Under the pieces are notes generated by a model that ran no database searches, was not told where the DNA came from, and saw only the letters and a list, made by a program, of their open reading frames with translations. Shown here one piece after another: positions 7,151 to 13,979 of a DNA stretch of 17,721 nt. The first letter of the stretch is position 1; each line of letters opens with the position of its first letter. Made by a program: the position numbers and the translations under genes. Origin of the DNA: an uncultured Bacilli bacterium (GTDB lineage: Bacteria; Bacillota_I; Bacilli_A; RF39; UBA660); NCBI GenBank assembly GCA_947624845.1, contig CANQMB010000014.1:1-17721 (forward strand), read 5' to 3'.

Positions 7151-7185
7151 TAAAAGACCATAAAGTATATAGCTTTATGGCCTTT
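7151..7185 (-). terminator. Intrinsic terminator of folD
   Basis: On the minus strand GGCCATAAAG and CTTTATGGTC pair around a 7-base loop, with one G-U pair, followed by TTTTATTT. It begins 14 bases after the folD stop. The core 7158-7180 is the partner of the near-palindrome at 6919-6941. Confidence 0.8.
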
Positions 7186-7198
7186 AAATTATAAGTTC

Positions 7199-8029
7199 TT
7201 ATTTTTTTCTTAAAGTATAAGCCAAATGGACATTATTCATCAATTCATAGACAGTCATAGGCCCTACACCACCGGGAACTGGGGTAATATAACTACATTT
7301 ATCTTTTAAATTTTCAAAATCAGCATCACCGTATAACTTTCCATGATCTCGATTCATTCCCACATCGATGACTACTGCATTTTCTTTTACCATTTCTTCC
7401 GTTAAAAAATGTTTTTTGCCAACCGCAACAATAATGATATCAGCACACTTCGTAATTTCTTTTAAATTTTTTGTCTTAGAATGACATAACATAACAGTTG
7501 CATTTTTATTTACTAAAAGATTGGCCATCGGTTTTCCAACTAGAATACTTCGACCGATCACTACGACATTGGTTCCCTCTAATTCAATTTGTTCTTCTTC
7601 TAATAAATCTAAAATTCCTTTTGGTGTACAGGGAACTAACCCCTCTACATTTTGAATTAGTTTTCCTGCATTCACATAAGTAAGTCCATCCACATCTTTA
7701 CTGGGAAGAATCGTATTTTGGATGATATTCGCATCTAGATGTTTGGGTAAAGGCATTTGAACGATAATTCCATCAATTTGATCATTTTCATTTAACTTTT
7801 GTAATTCACCTATTAAAACACGTTCTGAAATATCCTCCGAAAAGTTTTTATGAACAAACTCATAACCTAGCGACAAAGCCAACTTTTCTTTTTGTCGGAT
7901 ATAGACATTACTCGCTTCTTCATTTCCGACTTGTACTACTGCTAATCCTAATTTTCTTTCTGTACTTTTTAATTTTTGTTTTAATTCTTCTACTTTGACT
8001 CTGCGAATTTCCTTCCCATCGATAATCAT
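7199..8029 (-). CDS. folD: Bifunctional methylene-THF dehydrogenase / methenyl-THF cyclohydrolase
   Basis: Cytoplasmic one-carbon enzyme that interconverts 5,10-methylene-THF, 5,10-methenyl-THF and 10-formyl-THF using NADP(H). It has 276 aa, close to the usual 280-290. Visible motifs are the catalytic Tyr43 and Lys47 in VYIRQKEK, VDGLTYVNAGKL, VPCTPKGILDLL, the nucleotide-binding VVIGRSILVGKPMANLL, HSKT, VIDVGMNRD and PVPGGVGPMTVYELM. The start has GAAGG about eight bases upstream. It forms its own transcription unit, with a promoter at 8068-8096 and a terminator at 7151-7185. It supplies formyl groups for purines and initiator tRNA. No oddities seen. Confidence 0.97.
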   Translation of the reverse strand: MIIDGKEIRRVKVEELKQKLKSTERKLGLAVVQVGNEEASNVYIRQKEKLALSLGYEFVHKNFSEDISERVLIGELQKLNENDQIDGIIVQMPLPKHLDANIIQNTILPSKDVDGLTYVNAGKLIQNVEGLVPCTPKGILDLLEEEQIELEGTNVVVIGRSILVGKPMANLLVNKNATVMLCHSKTKNLKEITKCADIIIVAVGKKHFLTEEMVKENAVVIDVGMNRDHGKLYGDADFENLKDKCSYITPVPGGVGPMTVYELMNNVHLAYTLRKK

Positions 8030-8067
8030 ATTTCTACCTTCTTTCTAAACACACAGACTTTTTTTTC

Positions 8068-8096
8068 ATTATACAAACAATTCTTCTAATTCTCAA
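8068..8096 (-). promoter_or_regulatory. folD promoter
   Basis: On the minus strand TTGAGA (8091-8096), a 17-bp spacer and TATAAT (8068-8073). The start point is near 8061, giving a leader of about 32 bases. It follows the terminator of the copper operon. Confidence 0.75.
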
Positions 8097-8106
8097 TATT
8101 TCAATC

Positions 8107-8133
8107 AAAAGAGATAGAGTTTCCCCTATCCCT
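8107..8133 (-). terminator. Terminator of the csoR-copA-ttcA operon, overlapping the last stop codon
   Basis: AGGGATAG and CTATCTCT on the minus strand pair over 8 bp (one G-U) around an 8-base loop, followed by TTTT. The TAG stop of the ttcA-like gene (8126-8128) lies inside the 5' arm, so a terminating ribosome would cover the hairpin. Confidence 0.6.
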
Positions 8134-8956
8134 TATTTTCATATTCTGTTAAAAAACTTTGATATTTTCCTTCTTTTTTAAATCCGACGACGCAATTTAA
8201 ATTTACATTATCTAAAGCTTTTAAGATGTTGTATTCGATATTGGGATTGTTCTTTTTTAATCTCTGAATCAATTCTTTCATTTCTTTTCTTTTACTTAAA
8301 TCTTCATCAATCACCATTTTTTCCGTAAACTGGCAGGCACAATTTAGAAATTGCAAGTGATTATCTTTTTTCCAGGCAAGAATGGATTCCTCCTTTATAA
8401 AGTAAAGGGGGCGAATTAATTCTAAACCTTCAAAATGATCACTGTGTAACTTCGGCATCATCGTCTTCATCTCTGCTCCATAAAACATCGAAAGTAATGT
8501 TGTTTCAATCACATCATTCAAATGATGGCCTAAGACAATTTTATTGCATCCCAACTCTTGTGCTTTACTATAGAGACATCCTCGCCTCATTCTAGCACAT
8601 AAATAACAGGCACTTTTTAACTCCACATGATTGATGGCATTAAAAATATCACTTTCAAACATCTCTATTGGGATATTTAACAATTTCGCATTTTCAATAA
8701 TCAGATTCACATTTTCTTCTCGATATCCTGGATTCATAACCACATAATGTGCATCAAATTTTACTTTTCCATGCCTTTCTAGTTCTTGAATACATTTGGC
8801 TAAAAGAAACGAATCTTTTCCTCCACTCATACAGACCATGAGATGATCATTTTCACGAATTAATTCATATTCCTTTACTGCTTTTACAAATTTACTCCAG
8901 ATATCTTTACGAAATTTTTTAATGATACTTCTTTCTATTTCTTGATATCTTTCCAC
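8126..8956 (-). CDS. ttcA: TtcA-family tRNA thiolation enzyme (tRNA 2-thiocytidine synthetase-like)
   Basis: PP-loop ATPase of 276 aa that in characterised members adenylates tRNA C32 and inserts sulfur using an Fe-S cluster. The ATP pyrophosphatase motif SGGKDS is at 44-49. A Cys pair, CYLC (Cys117/Cys120), is followed by ARMRRGCLY. A later Cys site, NCAC (206-208), fits the third cluster ligand of TtcA, and GHHLNDVIETTLLSMFYG is a strong family segment. GAAGGAAG precedes the ATG. It starts 15 bases after the copA stop with no terminator between, so it is the third gene of a copper-controlled operon, an unusual setting. Substrate specificity (C32 or another position or acceptor) cannot be proved here. 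Family assignment is secure. Confidence 0.9.
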   Translation of the reverse strand: MERYQEIERSIIKKFRKDIWSKFVKAVKEYELIRENDHLMVCMSGGKDSFLLAKCIQELERHGKVKFDAHYVVMNPGYREENVNLIIENAKLLNIPIEMFESDIFNAINHVELKSACYLCARMRRGCLYSKAQELGCNKIVLGHHLNDVIETTLLSMFYGAEMKTMMPKLHSDHFEGLELIRPLYFIKEESILAWKKDNHLQFLNCACQFTEKMVIDEDLSKRKEMKELIQRLKKNNPNIEYNILKALDNVNLNCVVGFKKEGKYQSFLTEYENKG

Positions 8957-8971
8957 TACACTTCCTTCTTT

Positions 8972-11158
8972 CTATTTTACTTTTTTTAAACGAAGAGAGT
9001 TCGCAACTACGGTTAAACTGCTTAAAGTCATAGCTATACTAGCCATCATGGGATTCATTGTAATTCCAAAAGGCGTAAATAATCCAATGGCAATTGGAAT
9101 CATACATAAATTATAGAAAAAGGCCCAAAATAAATTTTGTTTAATATTTCTAAACGTCTTCTGACTAATCTGTAATAATTCTGGAATTTTTTCTAAACGA
9201 TCGTTTAATAGAACAATATCCGCAGAATTCATAGCAATATCTGTTCCACTGTGAATAGATACCCCTACAGTTGAAATTGCCAGACTCGGTGCATCATTAA
9301 TTCCGTCTCCTACCATCATTACTTTTCCTTCTTTTAGAAGATCCTGAATTACTTGATTTTTTTCTTTAGGAAGAACATCGGCAATCACTTCGATATTTCC
9401 TAATTTTTGAGCGATGACCTGGGCAGTTTGGAAATGATCTCCCGTTAACATTAGAACTCGTTTATTCATCTTCTTTAATGTATGAATTGTCTCTTTTGCA
9501 CTTTCTCTTAACATATCTTCAATTCCTAGTAGTGCAATTATTTTTTTCTCCTCTATCGCATAGACAATACTTTTTCCTTCCTTGGCTAAAAGTTCTTCTT
9601 CTTTTAAATAATCATTTTTTATTTTTAATTTCCCTAATAATTTATAATTTCCAATCGCATACGTCTTTTTCTCTATCTCCCCTATGATTCCAAAGCCAGC
9701 GAAATTTTTAAAATTCGTAACTTCCTTTAATTTTAATTTTTTTTCTACTTCCTCTTCATGAAAAGCTTTCGCTATTGGATGTGTAGAGGCTTTTTCTAAA
9801 CTGCAGAGAATCGTCATCAATTCTTTTTCTTTATAATTACTTAAATTTTTGATCGTTCCTATTTTTAAATTACCATAGGTCAAGGTTCCTGTTTTATCGA
9901 AGACAATGGTGTCTACTTTATGGGCGTTTTCTAACACTTCACTCGATTTTACTAAAATTCCTCTTTTGGCACAAACACCTTCACTGATGACGATGGCTAA
10001 TGGGGTGGCAAGTCCTAAAGCACAAGGACAGGCAACGACCAAAGTTGTTACAAAAGCATTCAATCCTCGGCTTGGATCTTGAAAGAAACAGTATCCTAAA
10101 AATGAAGCAAGGGCAATTCCTAAAATTACTGGGACAAAATAACTGCATACTCTATCCGCCTGTCTTTGAATTTTGCTCTTCGTATTGGTCGCTTCTACCA
10201 CTAAACGAACAATTTCAGAAATCATCGAATCCTTTCCAATTTTTTCTGCTTTATATTCGATATATCCATCAAAATTAATACTTCCGGCAATAACTTTATC
10301 CTCTTCTTTTTTGGAGATAGGCCTGGCTTCTCCTGTAATAAATGCCTCGTCAAAATGTGCATTTCCTTTCACGATTACCCCATCGACGGCAATTTTTTCT
10401 CCTGGCTTACTAATTAAAATATCTCCTTTTTTGATTTCATCCAAAGTCACTTCGATTTCTTTTTTTCCCTTTTTCATCGTGGCTTTACTTGGTGTGATTT
10501 GAACAAGGTCTTTTAATGCTTCTTTTGTTTTTTCTTGACTTCGATGTTCAATTTCTCTCCCTATTTTTATAAAAAACAACACGAGAGCGCAAGACTCAAA
10601 ATATAGTTTTTCTACATATTCCAAGTGACCCATTCCCATCATAAAAATACTAAATAGACTGTAGGCTAAACTAGTAAAAACACCTAAAGAGACCAGCGTA
10701 TCCATATTGGGCATTTTATGGTATAAATTTTTAATTCCGCTTTGAAATATATCCATAGAAAACGTAAAAAATGGAATGGTGAGGATCAAAAGAGAAAAAG
10801 CATAATTTAGCGGATATTTATTTTTATCTAAATAAGAAACAATAGGAAGTCCCATCATAGGGGCCATTGCTATATAGAGTACTAAGACTGCTAGTAGACC
10901 AAATAAAATAAATTTTGTCTTGGAATTTTCTTCTTGTTCCTCTTTTTCTCCTAAATAGACTCCTAAACTTTCAAAACCAGCTTCTTTGATGAAGCGTTCC
11001 AAATCATCGATAGAAATTCCTTCATATTCAATCGAAGCTTGGGCCATTACTAAATTTACTTGAGCAGAAAGAACTCCTTTTTGTTTATTTAAATATTTTT
11101 CTAGACCACTAGAACAAGCGCTGCAGCTCATTCCTCCTACTTTCAATATTACTTTCAT
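8972..11158 (-). CDS. copA: Copper-exporting P1B-type ATPase
   Basis: Membrane pump of 728 aa that exports Cu(I) using ATP. One N-terminal heavy-metal domain carries GGMSCSAC (Cys12, Cys15). The actuator loop has TGEA (275-278) and the membrane metal site is CPC (377-379). The phosphorylation site is Asp421 in DKTGTLT, the P1B HP motif is His460-Pro461, and the hinge GDGINDAP is at 617-624. The last helix carries the Cu-type pattern MASIAMTLSSLTVVANSLRLK. Hydrophobic stretches fit the usual eight helices. It starts 11 bases after csoR, with AGGAGG overlapping the csoR stop, and shares the CsoR-controlled promoter. Only one metal domain is present; many homologues have two. The CPC plus terminal motifs favour Cu(I) or Ag(I) over Zn or Cd. 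Confidence 0.97.
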   Translation of the reverse strand: MKVILKVGGMSCSACSSGLEKYLNKQKGVLSAQVNLVMAQASIEYEGISIDDLERFIKEAGFESLGVYLGEKEEQEENSKTKFILFGLLAVLVLYIAMAPMMGLPIVSYLDKNKYPLNYAFSLLILTIPFFTFSMDIFQSGIKNLYHKMPNMDTLVSLGVFTSLAYSLFSIFMMGMGHLEYVEKLYFESCALVLFFIKIGREIEHRSQEKTKEALKDLVQITPSKATMKKGKKEIEVTLDEIKKGDILISKPGEKIAVDGVIVKGNAHFDEAFITGEARPISKKEEDKVIAGSINFDGYIEYKAEKIGKDSMISEIVRLVVEATNTKSKIQRQADRVCSYFVPVILGIALASFLGYCFFQDPSRGLNAFVTTLVVACPCALGLATPLAIVISEGVCAKRGILVKSSEVLENAHKVDTIVFDKTGTLTYGNLKIGTIKNLSNYKEKELMTILCSLEKASTHPIAKAFHEEEVEKKLKLKEVTNFKNFAGFGIIGEIEKKTYAIGNYKLLGKLKIKNDYLKEEELLAKEGKSIVYAIEEKKIIALLGIEDMLRESAKETIHTLKKMNKRVLMLTGDHFQTAQVIAQKLGNIEVIADVLPKEKNQVIQDLLKEGKVMMVGDGINDAPSLAISTVGVSIHSGTDIAMNSADIVLLNDRLEKIPELLQISQKTFRNIKQNLFWAFFYNLCMIPIAIGLFTPFGITMNPMMASIAMTLSSLTVVANSLRLKKVK

Positions 11159-11169
11159 TTTCTAACCTC

Positions 11170-11463
11170 CTAATCCAATCTTTTAATCAGTTCCATCACT
11201 TCATCTAAAATTTCGATCTTTCCTTCTTGAATATCTGAAACAACACAACTAGAAAGATGTTCTTTTAAAATTTCGTTAGCAACACTTTTCAAAGACTTCG
11301 TAACTGCTGAAATTTGAATTAATATATCACTACAATAACGATCTTCTGCTACCATCTTTTCAATTCCACGAACTTGCCCTTCGATGGTTTTTAATCTCGT
11401 ACTTAAACTCTTTTTATTTTCATCTGTTCTCATCTTTTTCTTTGTTTCTTTCATTTTATTCAT
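11170..11463 (-). CDS. csoR: Copper-sensing repressor CsoR
   Basis: Cu(I)-responsive four-helix repressor of 97 aa. The family core STRLKTIEGQVRGIEKMV is followed by the three metal ligands Cys44 (RYCSDIL), His69 and Cys73 (EHLSSC), the C-H-C set that separates copper CsoR from formaldehyde or nickel relatives. Metal binding releases the operator and turns on copA and the ttcA-like gene. The start is ambiguous because GTG-GTG-ATG at 11469-11461 sits only a few bases after the -10 box; I use the ATG at 11463. There is no Shine-Dalgarno site, so the mRNA should be leaderless or nearly so. A later in-frame ATG at 11454 would also keep the whole domain. Confidence 0.93.
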   Translation of the reverse strand: MNKMKETKKKMRTDENKKSLSTRLKTIEGQVRGIEKMVAEDRYCSDILIQISAVTKSLKSVANEILKEHLSSCVVSDIQEGKIEILDEVMELIKRLD

Positions 11464-11469
11464 CACCAC

Positions 11470-11498
11470 AAAAATTATACCACCCCCTAGGGGTGGTA
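11470..11498 (-). terminator. Possible terminator of mnmA-ORF73 formed by the CsoR operator
   Basis: The operator palindrome would fold in mnmA-ORF73 RNA as a 9-bp, 6-GC stem with a 3-base loop (TAG, the ORF73 stop), followed by TAATTTTTG. This meets the form of a weak intrinsic terminator, but the sequence is already explained by the operator and promoter. The dual role is inferred. Confidence 0.35.
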
Positions 11499-11503
11499 GT
11501 CAA
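11474..11503 (-). promoter_or_regulatory. csoR-copA-ttcA promoter
   Basis: On the minus strand TTGACT (11498-11503), an 18-bp spacer and a perfect TATAAT (11474-11479). The spacer is almost entirely the CsoR box, so repressor binding excludes RNA polymerase. The predicted start point is about 11467, at the first possible start codons of csoR. The -35 lies inside the last codons of the 73-aa ORF. Confidence 0.88.
11478..11498. promoter_or_regulatory. CsoR operator
   Basis: TACCACCCC and GGGGTGGTA are perfect 9-bp inverted arms with a 3-bp centre. This is the GC-rich palindrome typical of CsoR boxes and stands out sharply in this AT-rich DNA. It is located between the -35 and -10 of the csoR-copA promoter. 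Confidence 0.92.
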
Positions 11504-11708
11504 TATTTTCCTTCTTCACTAAAAGTTTTGCTTTTGAATTTTGTTCCTCTTTTGATTCTTGGGTGGCCACAATTTTCTTTTCTAGGGAATAAGCACGTTC
11601 AAAATCCTCATAGTTCGGCTGAAGTACATCCAATTTTATCTCTTGATATTTCATCATGTTTTTCCAAGTTTTCATGAACTGATCCATGACTTCTTTTGAA
11701 TCTCTCAT
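11487..11708 (-). CDS. Hypothetical small charged protein (73 aa)
   Basis: Not recognised. It begins MRDSKEVMDQFMKTWKNMMK and is rich in Lys, Glu and Met, with no signal peptide, membrane helix or Cys; it is probably cytoplasmic and helical. The ATG at 11708 is 11 bases after the mnmA stop, with TAGGAA overlapping that stop, so translational coupling with mnmA is likely. An ATG at 11732 inside mnmA is possible but less likely. The last codons (Asp-Tyr-His-Pro-stop) spell the left arm and centre of the CsoR box, and the csoR -35 lies just before them. It could be a real gene trimmed by the operator or a fortuitous ORF. The ribosome site and clean spacing favour a real gene. Confidence 0.55.
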   Translation of the reverse strand: MRDSKEVMDQFMKTWKNMMKYQEIKLDVLQPNYEDFERAYSLEKKIVATQESKEEQNSKAKLLVKKENIDYHP

Positions 11709-11719
11709 TTTATATTTTC

Positions 11720-12829
11720 CTATAAATACCAAAGTTTTTCGTTATTTTTACGAACTTCTTTTATAATTCCACCACCGAGACATTCTTCACCATCATAAAA
11801 TACACAGGCCTGTCCCGGGGTTACTGCTTTGACCCCTTGGGGGTATTTCACGAGTACTTCTTTTTCTTTCCATTCTAATTCAACGGGAACATCTTCTTGG
11901 CGATAACGAAATTTTGCAGTACATTTCGTTATTTTTTCGTCTCCTAAATAATTGATATCTTCCACTAAACAAGAATCGCTGATCAAGTAATCATTATCTT
12001 CACCAGTACAAATATATAAGATATTTTTTTCTAAATCTTTTCCAACGACAAACATTCTTTCTTTGCTTCCACCAACGTGAAGACCTCTTCTTTGACCAAT
12101 CGTATAGTTCATTAAACCCATATGTTCTCCTACGACTTCTTTCGTCTCAATATGAATGATATCTCCTGGTTGATTCGGTAAATAATTTTTTAAAAAGTTG
12201 GTAAAATTTCTTTCTCCAATAAAACAAATCCCGGTAGAGTCCTTTTTTTCAGCCGTAATTAAATCGTACTGTTTGGCAATTTCTCGAACTTTCGGCTTTT
12301 CCAATTCACCAACTGGAAACAAAACATTTTTCAGTTGTTCTTTGCTTACTTGGGATAGAAAATAAGTTTGATCTTTATTTCGATCAACTGCTCGTAATAA
12401 TTTTCCATTTTTTATTCTAGCATAGTGTCCAGTTGCTATATAGTCTGCACCTAATCTTTTGGCTTCCTTAATAAACAGATCGAACTTAATATATTTATTA
12501 CACATAATATCTGGATTCGGTGTTCTTCCTTTTTTTAATTCCTCTAAAAAATAAGTAAAAACATCATCCCAATACTCTTTAATGAAATCCTTTCGATAAA
12601 GAGGAATATTTAATTTTTCACAAACTTTTTTGGCATCTTCATAGTCGACTTCTTGGGGACAAATTCCTTGGGTTGTCGTGGGTGCTCCTTCAATTTCTCC
12701 ATCGACCATAGAATCCCAATTGCGCATAAAAAGACCAATCACTTCATATCCTGAATTTTGCAATAGAATGGCTGCTGTTGAAGAATCGACACCACCACTC
12801 ATTCCAATGACTACTTTTTCCTTTTCCAT
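11720..12829 (-). CDS. mnmA: tRNA-specific 2-thiouridylase MnmA
   Basis: Cytoplasmic enzyme that thiolates U34 of tRNA(Lys, Glu, Gln) using ATP and persulfide sulfur. It has 369 aa, the usual length. The PP-loop GMSGGVDSS is at 9-17. Catalytic cysteines are Cys110 in PNPDIMCNKYIKF and Cys202 in DSTGICFIGER. KDQTYFLS (152-159), YTIGQRRGLHVGG and PGQACVFYDGEECLGGGII are also conserved. Residues about 42-60 (GEIEGAPTTTQGICPQE) form an insertion absent from B. subtilis MnmA and, from memory, shared with Mollicutes and Erysipelotrichia. AAAGGAG five bases before the ATG fixes the start. It has an extended -10 promoter and is followed by the 73-aa ORF. Confidence 0.97.
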   Translation of the reverse strand: MEKEKVVIGMSGGVDSSTAAILLQNSGYEVIGLFMRNWDSMVDGEIEGAPTTTQGICPQEVDYEDAKKVCEKLNIPLYRKDFIKEYWDDVFTYFLEELKKGRTPNPDIMCNKYIKFDLFIKEAKRLGADYIATGHYARIKNGKLLRAVDRNKDQTYFLSQVSKEQLKNVLFPVGELEKPKVREIAKQYDLITAEKKDSTGICFIGERNFTNFLKNYLPNQPGDIIHIETKEVVGEHMGLMNYTIGQRRGLHVGGSKERMFVVGKDLEKNILYICTGEDNDYLISDSCLVEDINYLGDEKITKCTAKFRYRQEDVPVELEWKEKEVLVKYPQGVKAVTPGQACVFYDGEECLGGGIIKEVRKNNEKLWYL

Positions 12830-12852
12830 AAATACTCCTTTAACTTTTATCT

Positions 12853-12861
12853 ATTATATCA
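12853..12861 (-). promoter_or_regulatory. Extended -10 promoter of mnmA
   Basis: TGA-TATAAT on the minus strand, with no recognisable -35 at the right distance. The start point is near 12846 and the leader is about 17 bases, containing AAAGGAG. It lies just downstream of the htrA terminator. Confidence 0.6.
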
Positions 12862-12870
12862 TACTCCATG

Positions 12871-12895
12871 AAAAAAAGGTGAATTATTCACCTTT
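12871..12895 (-). terminator. Terminator of the abi-htrA operon, with the htrA stop codon as its loop
   Basis: AAAGGTGAA-TAA-TTCACCTTT on the minus strand is a perfect 9-bp stem whose 3-base loop is exactly the htrA stop codon, followed by TTTT. The last sense codons (Lys-Gly-Glu) form the 5' arm. Confidence 0.85.
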
Positions 12896-13978
12896 ACTTA
12901 ATTTCACTTTTGTCTTTCTTTCTTTTCCGTCGCGGTTATAAGTAATTTCAATCTCATCCCCTACTTTATACTTATAAAGTTCATATCTTAAATAGGCAGA
13001 AGAAGAAACTTTTTCTCCATTGATAGCAACAATGACATCCCCTTCTTCTAAATCAGAAGAAGCAGCGGCAGAACCTTTCACTAAAGAAACGACGATGACC
13101 CCTTCTTCAATTCCATCTGCAATGCGATAAGGATTTCGATATCTACTATTGGATGAAACATCGATCATATTAATTCCCAGTACAGGCCATTCAATTTTTT
13201 CTCCTTTTTCCAAAGAATCAATATGACTCATGGCATATTCGATCGGAATAGCAAATCCCATTCCCTCAATTTCTTCTTGAACTAATTTCATAGAATTAAT
13301 TCCAATAACTTCCGCATTGGCATTTAAAAGAGGGCCTCCACTATTTCCAGGGTTGATAGCCGCATCGGTTTGTAATACTCTCATTACCCAATCATTACTA
13401 CTTGAATTTCCAACACTGACAGATACCATTCGATCTTTTCCAGAAAGTCTACCACTCGTTACACTACCACGATAGGAATAACCAAGTGGAGAACCAATCG
13501 TAAAGACGGTATCTCCCAATCTCATTTTTTCAGAATCTCCAATTTTAGCTGTCGTTTTGGCATATTTTTTATCCATTTGAATGACTGCTAAATCTAAATA
13601 TTCGTCAGAACCTAACACTTTTCCAGTTGCCTCTTCATCATCGGATAAAACAAGAACTACTTTTTCTGCTTCATCGATGACATGATGATTGGTCATCACA
13701 TAGGCATGTTGATTATCTGTCTTATAAATAAATCCCGTTCCCGTAGATGCCACTTGATCTTGTTGATAGCTCTGAATTAAGACCACCGCATCATACACCT
13801 TATCGACGGCTTCTGCTAAAGAACCATCTTCCACAATCACTTTACCGCTTTCTTTTAATACTGTCGTTTTTAACATCGAATCCATAATTGGTGTAAATTT
13901 AAATATAGAAAACGTAAGAATGGCACCAATCACAAAAGAAGATACAATTAAAACGGCTGTTTTAACATTTTTATTCAT
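12884..13978 (-). CDS. htrA: HtrA/DegP-type serine protease with PDZ domain
   Basis: Membrane-anchored quality-control protease of 364 aa, acting on the outer face of the membrane. One N-terminal transmembrane anchor (about 7-27) is followed by a trypsin-like S1C domain with triad His99 (TNHHVID), Asp129 (LDLAVIQMD) and Ser213 (NPGNSGGPLLN). A single PDZ domain (about 265-360) contains GVIVVSLVKGSAA and LEEGDVIVAINGEKV. The length fits Gram-positive HtrA. Its ATG is one base after the abi-like stop, and its GGAG ribosome site lies inside that gene's 3' end, so expression should depend on the upstream gene. It normally degrades misfolded exported proteins. No CssR-type operator is apparent nearby. 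Confidence 0.96.
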   Translation of the reverse strand: MNKNVKTAVLIVSSFVIGAILTFSIFKFTPIMDSMLKTTVLKESGKVIVEDGSLAEAVDKVYDAVVLIQSYQQDQVASTGTGFIYKTDNQHAYVMTNHHVIDEAEKVVLVLSDDEEATGKVLGSDEYLDLAVIQMDKKYAKTTAKIGDSEKMRLGDTVFTIGSPLGYSYRGSVTSGRLSGKDRMVSVSVGNSSSNDWVMRVLQTDAAINPGNSGGPLLNANAEVIGINSMKLVQEEIEGMGFAIPIEYAMSHIDSLEKGEKIEWPVLGINMIDVSSNSRYRNPYRIADGIEEGVIVVSLVKGSAAASSDLEEGDVIVAINGEKVSSSAYLRYELYKYKVGDEIEITYNRDGKERKTKVKLSKGE

Positions 13979-13979
13979 C

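Noticed and set aside
6905..7198. Riboswitch or small RNA gene in the largest gap
   Set aside because: No conserved riboswitch core, T-box or known RNA pattern could be recognised; only the hairpin pair and short repeats are supported.
8030..8125. folD as part of the copper operon
   Set aside because: A hairpin with a T run ends the ttcA-like gene and a good TTGAGA-N17-TATAAT promoter precedes folD.
10000..10502. Plus-strand ORFs opposite copA
   Set aside because: They are antisense frames within a fully conserved copA gene, with no ribosome site and no sensible protein character.
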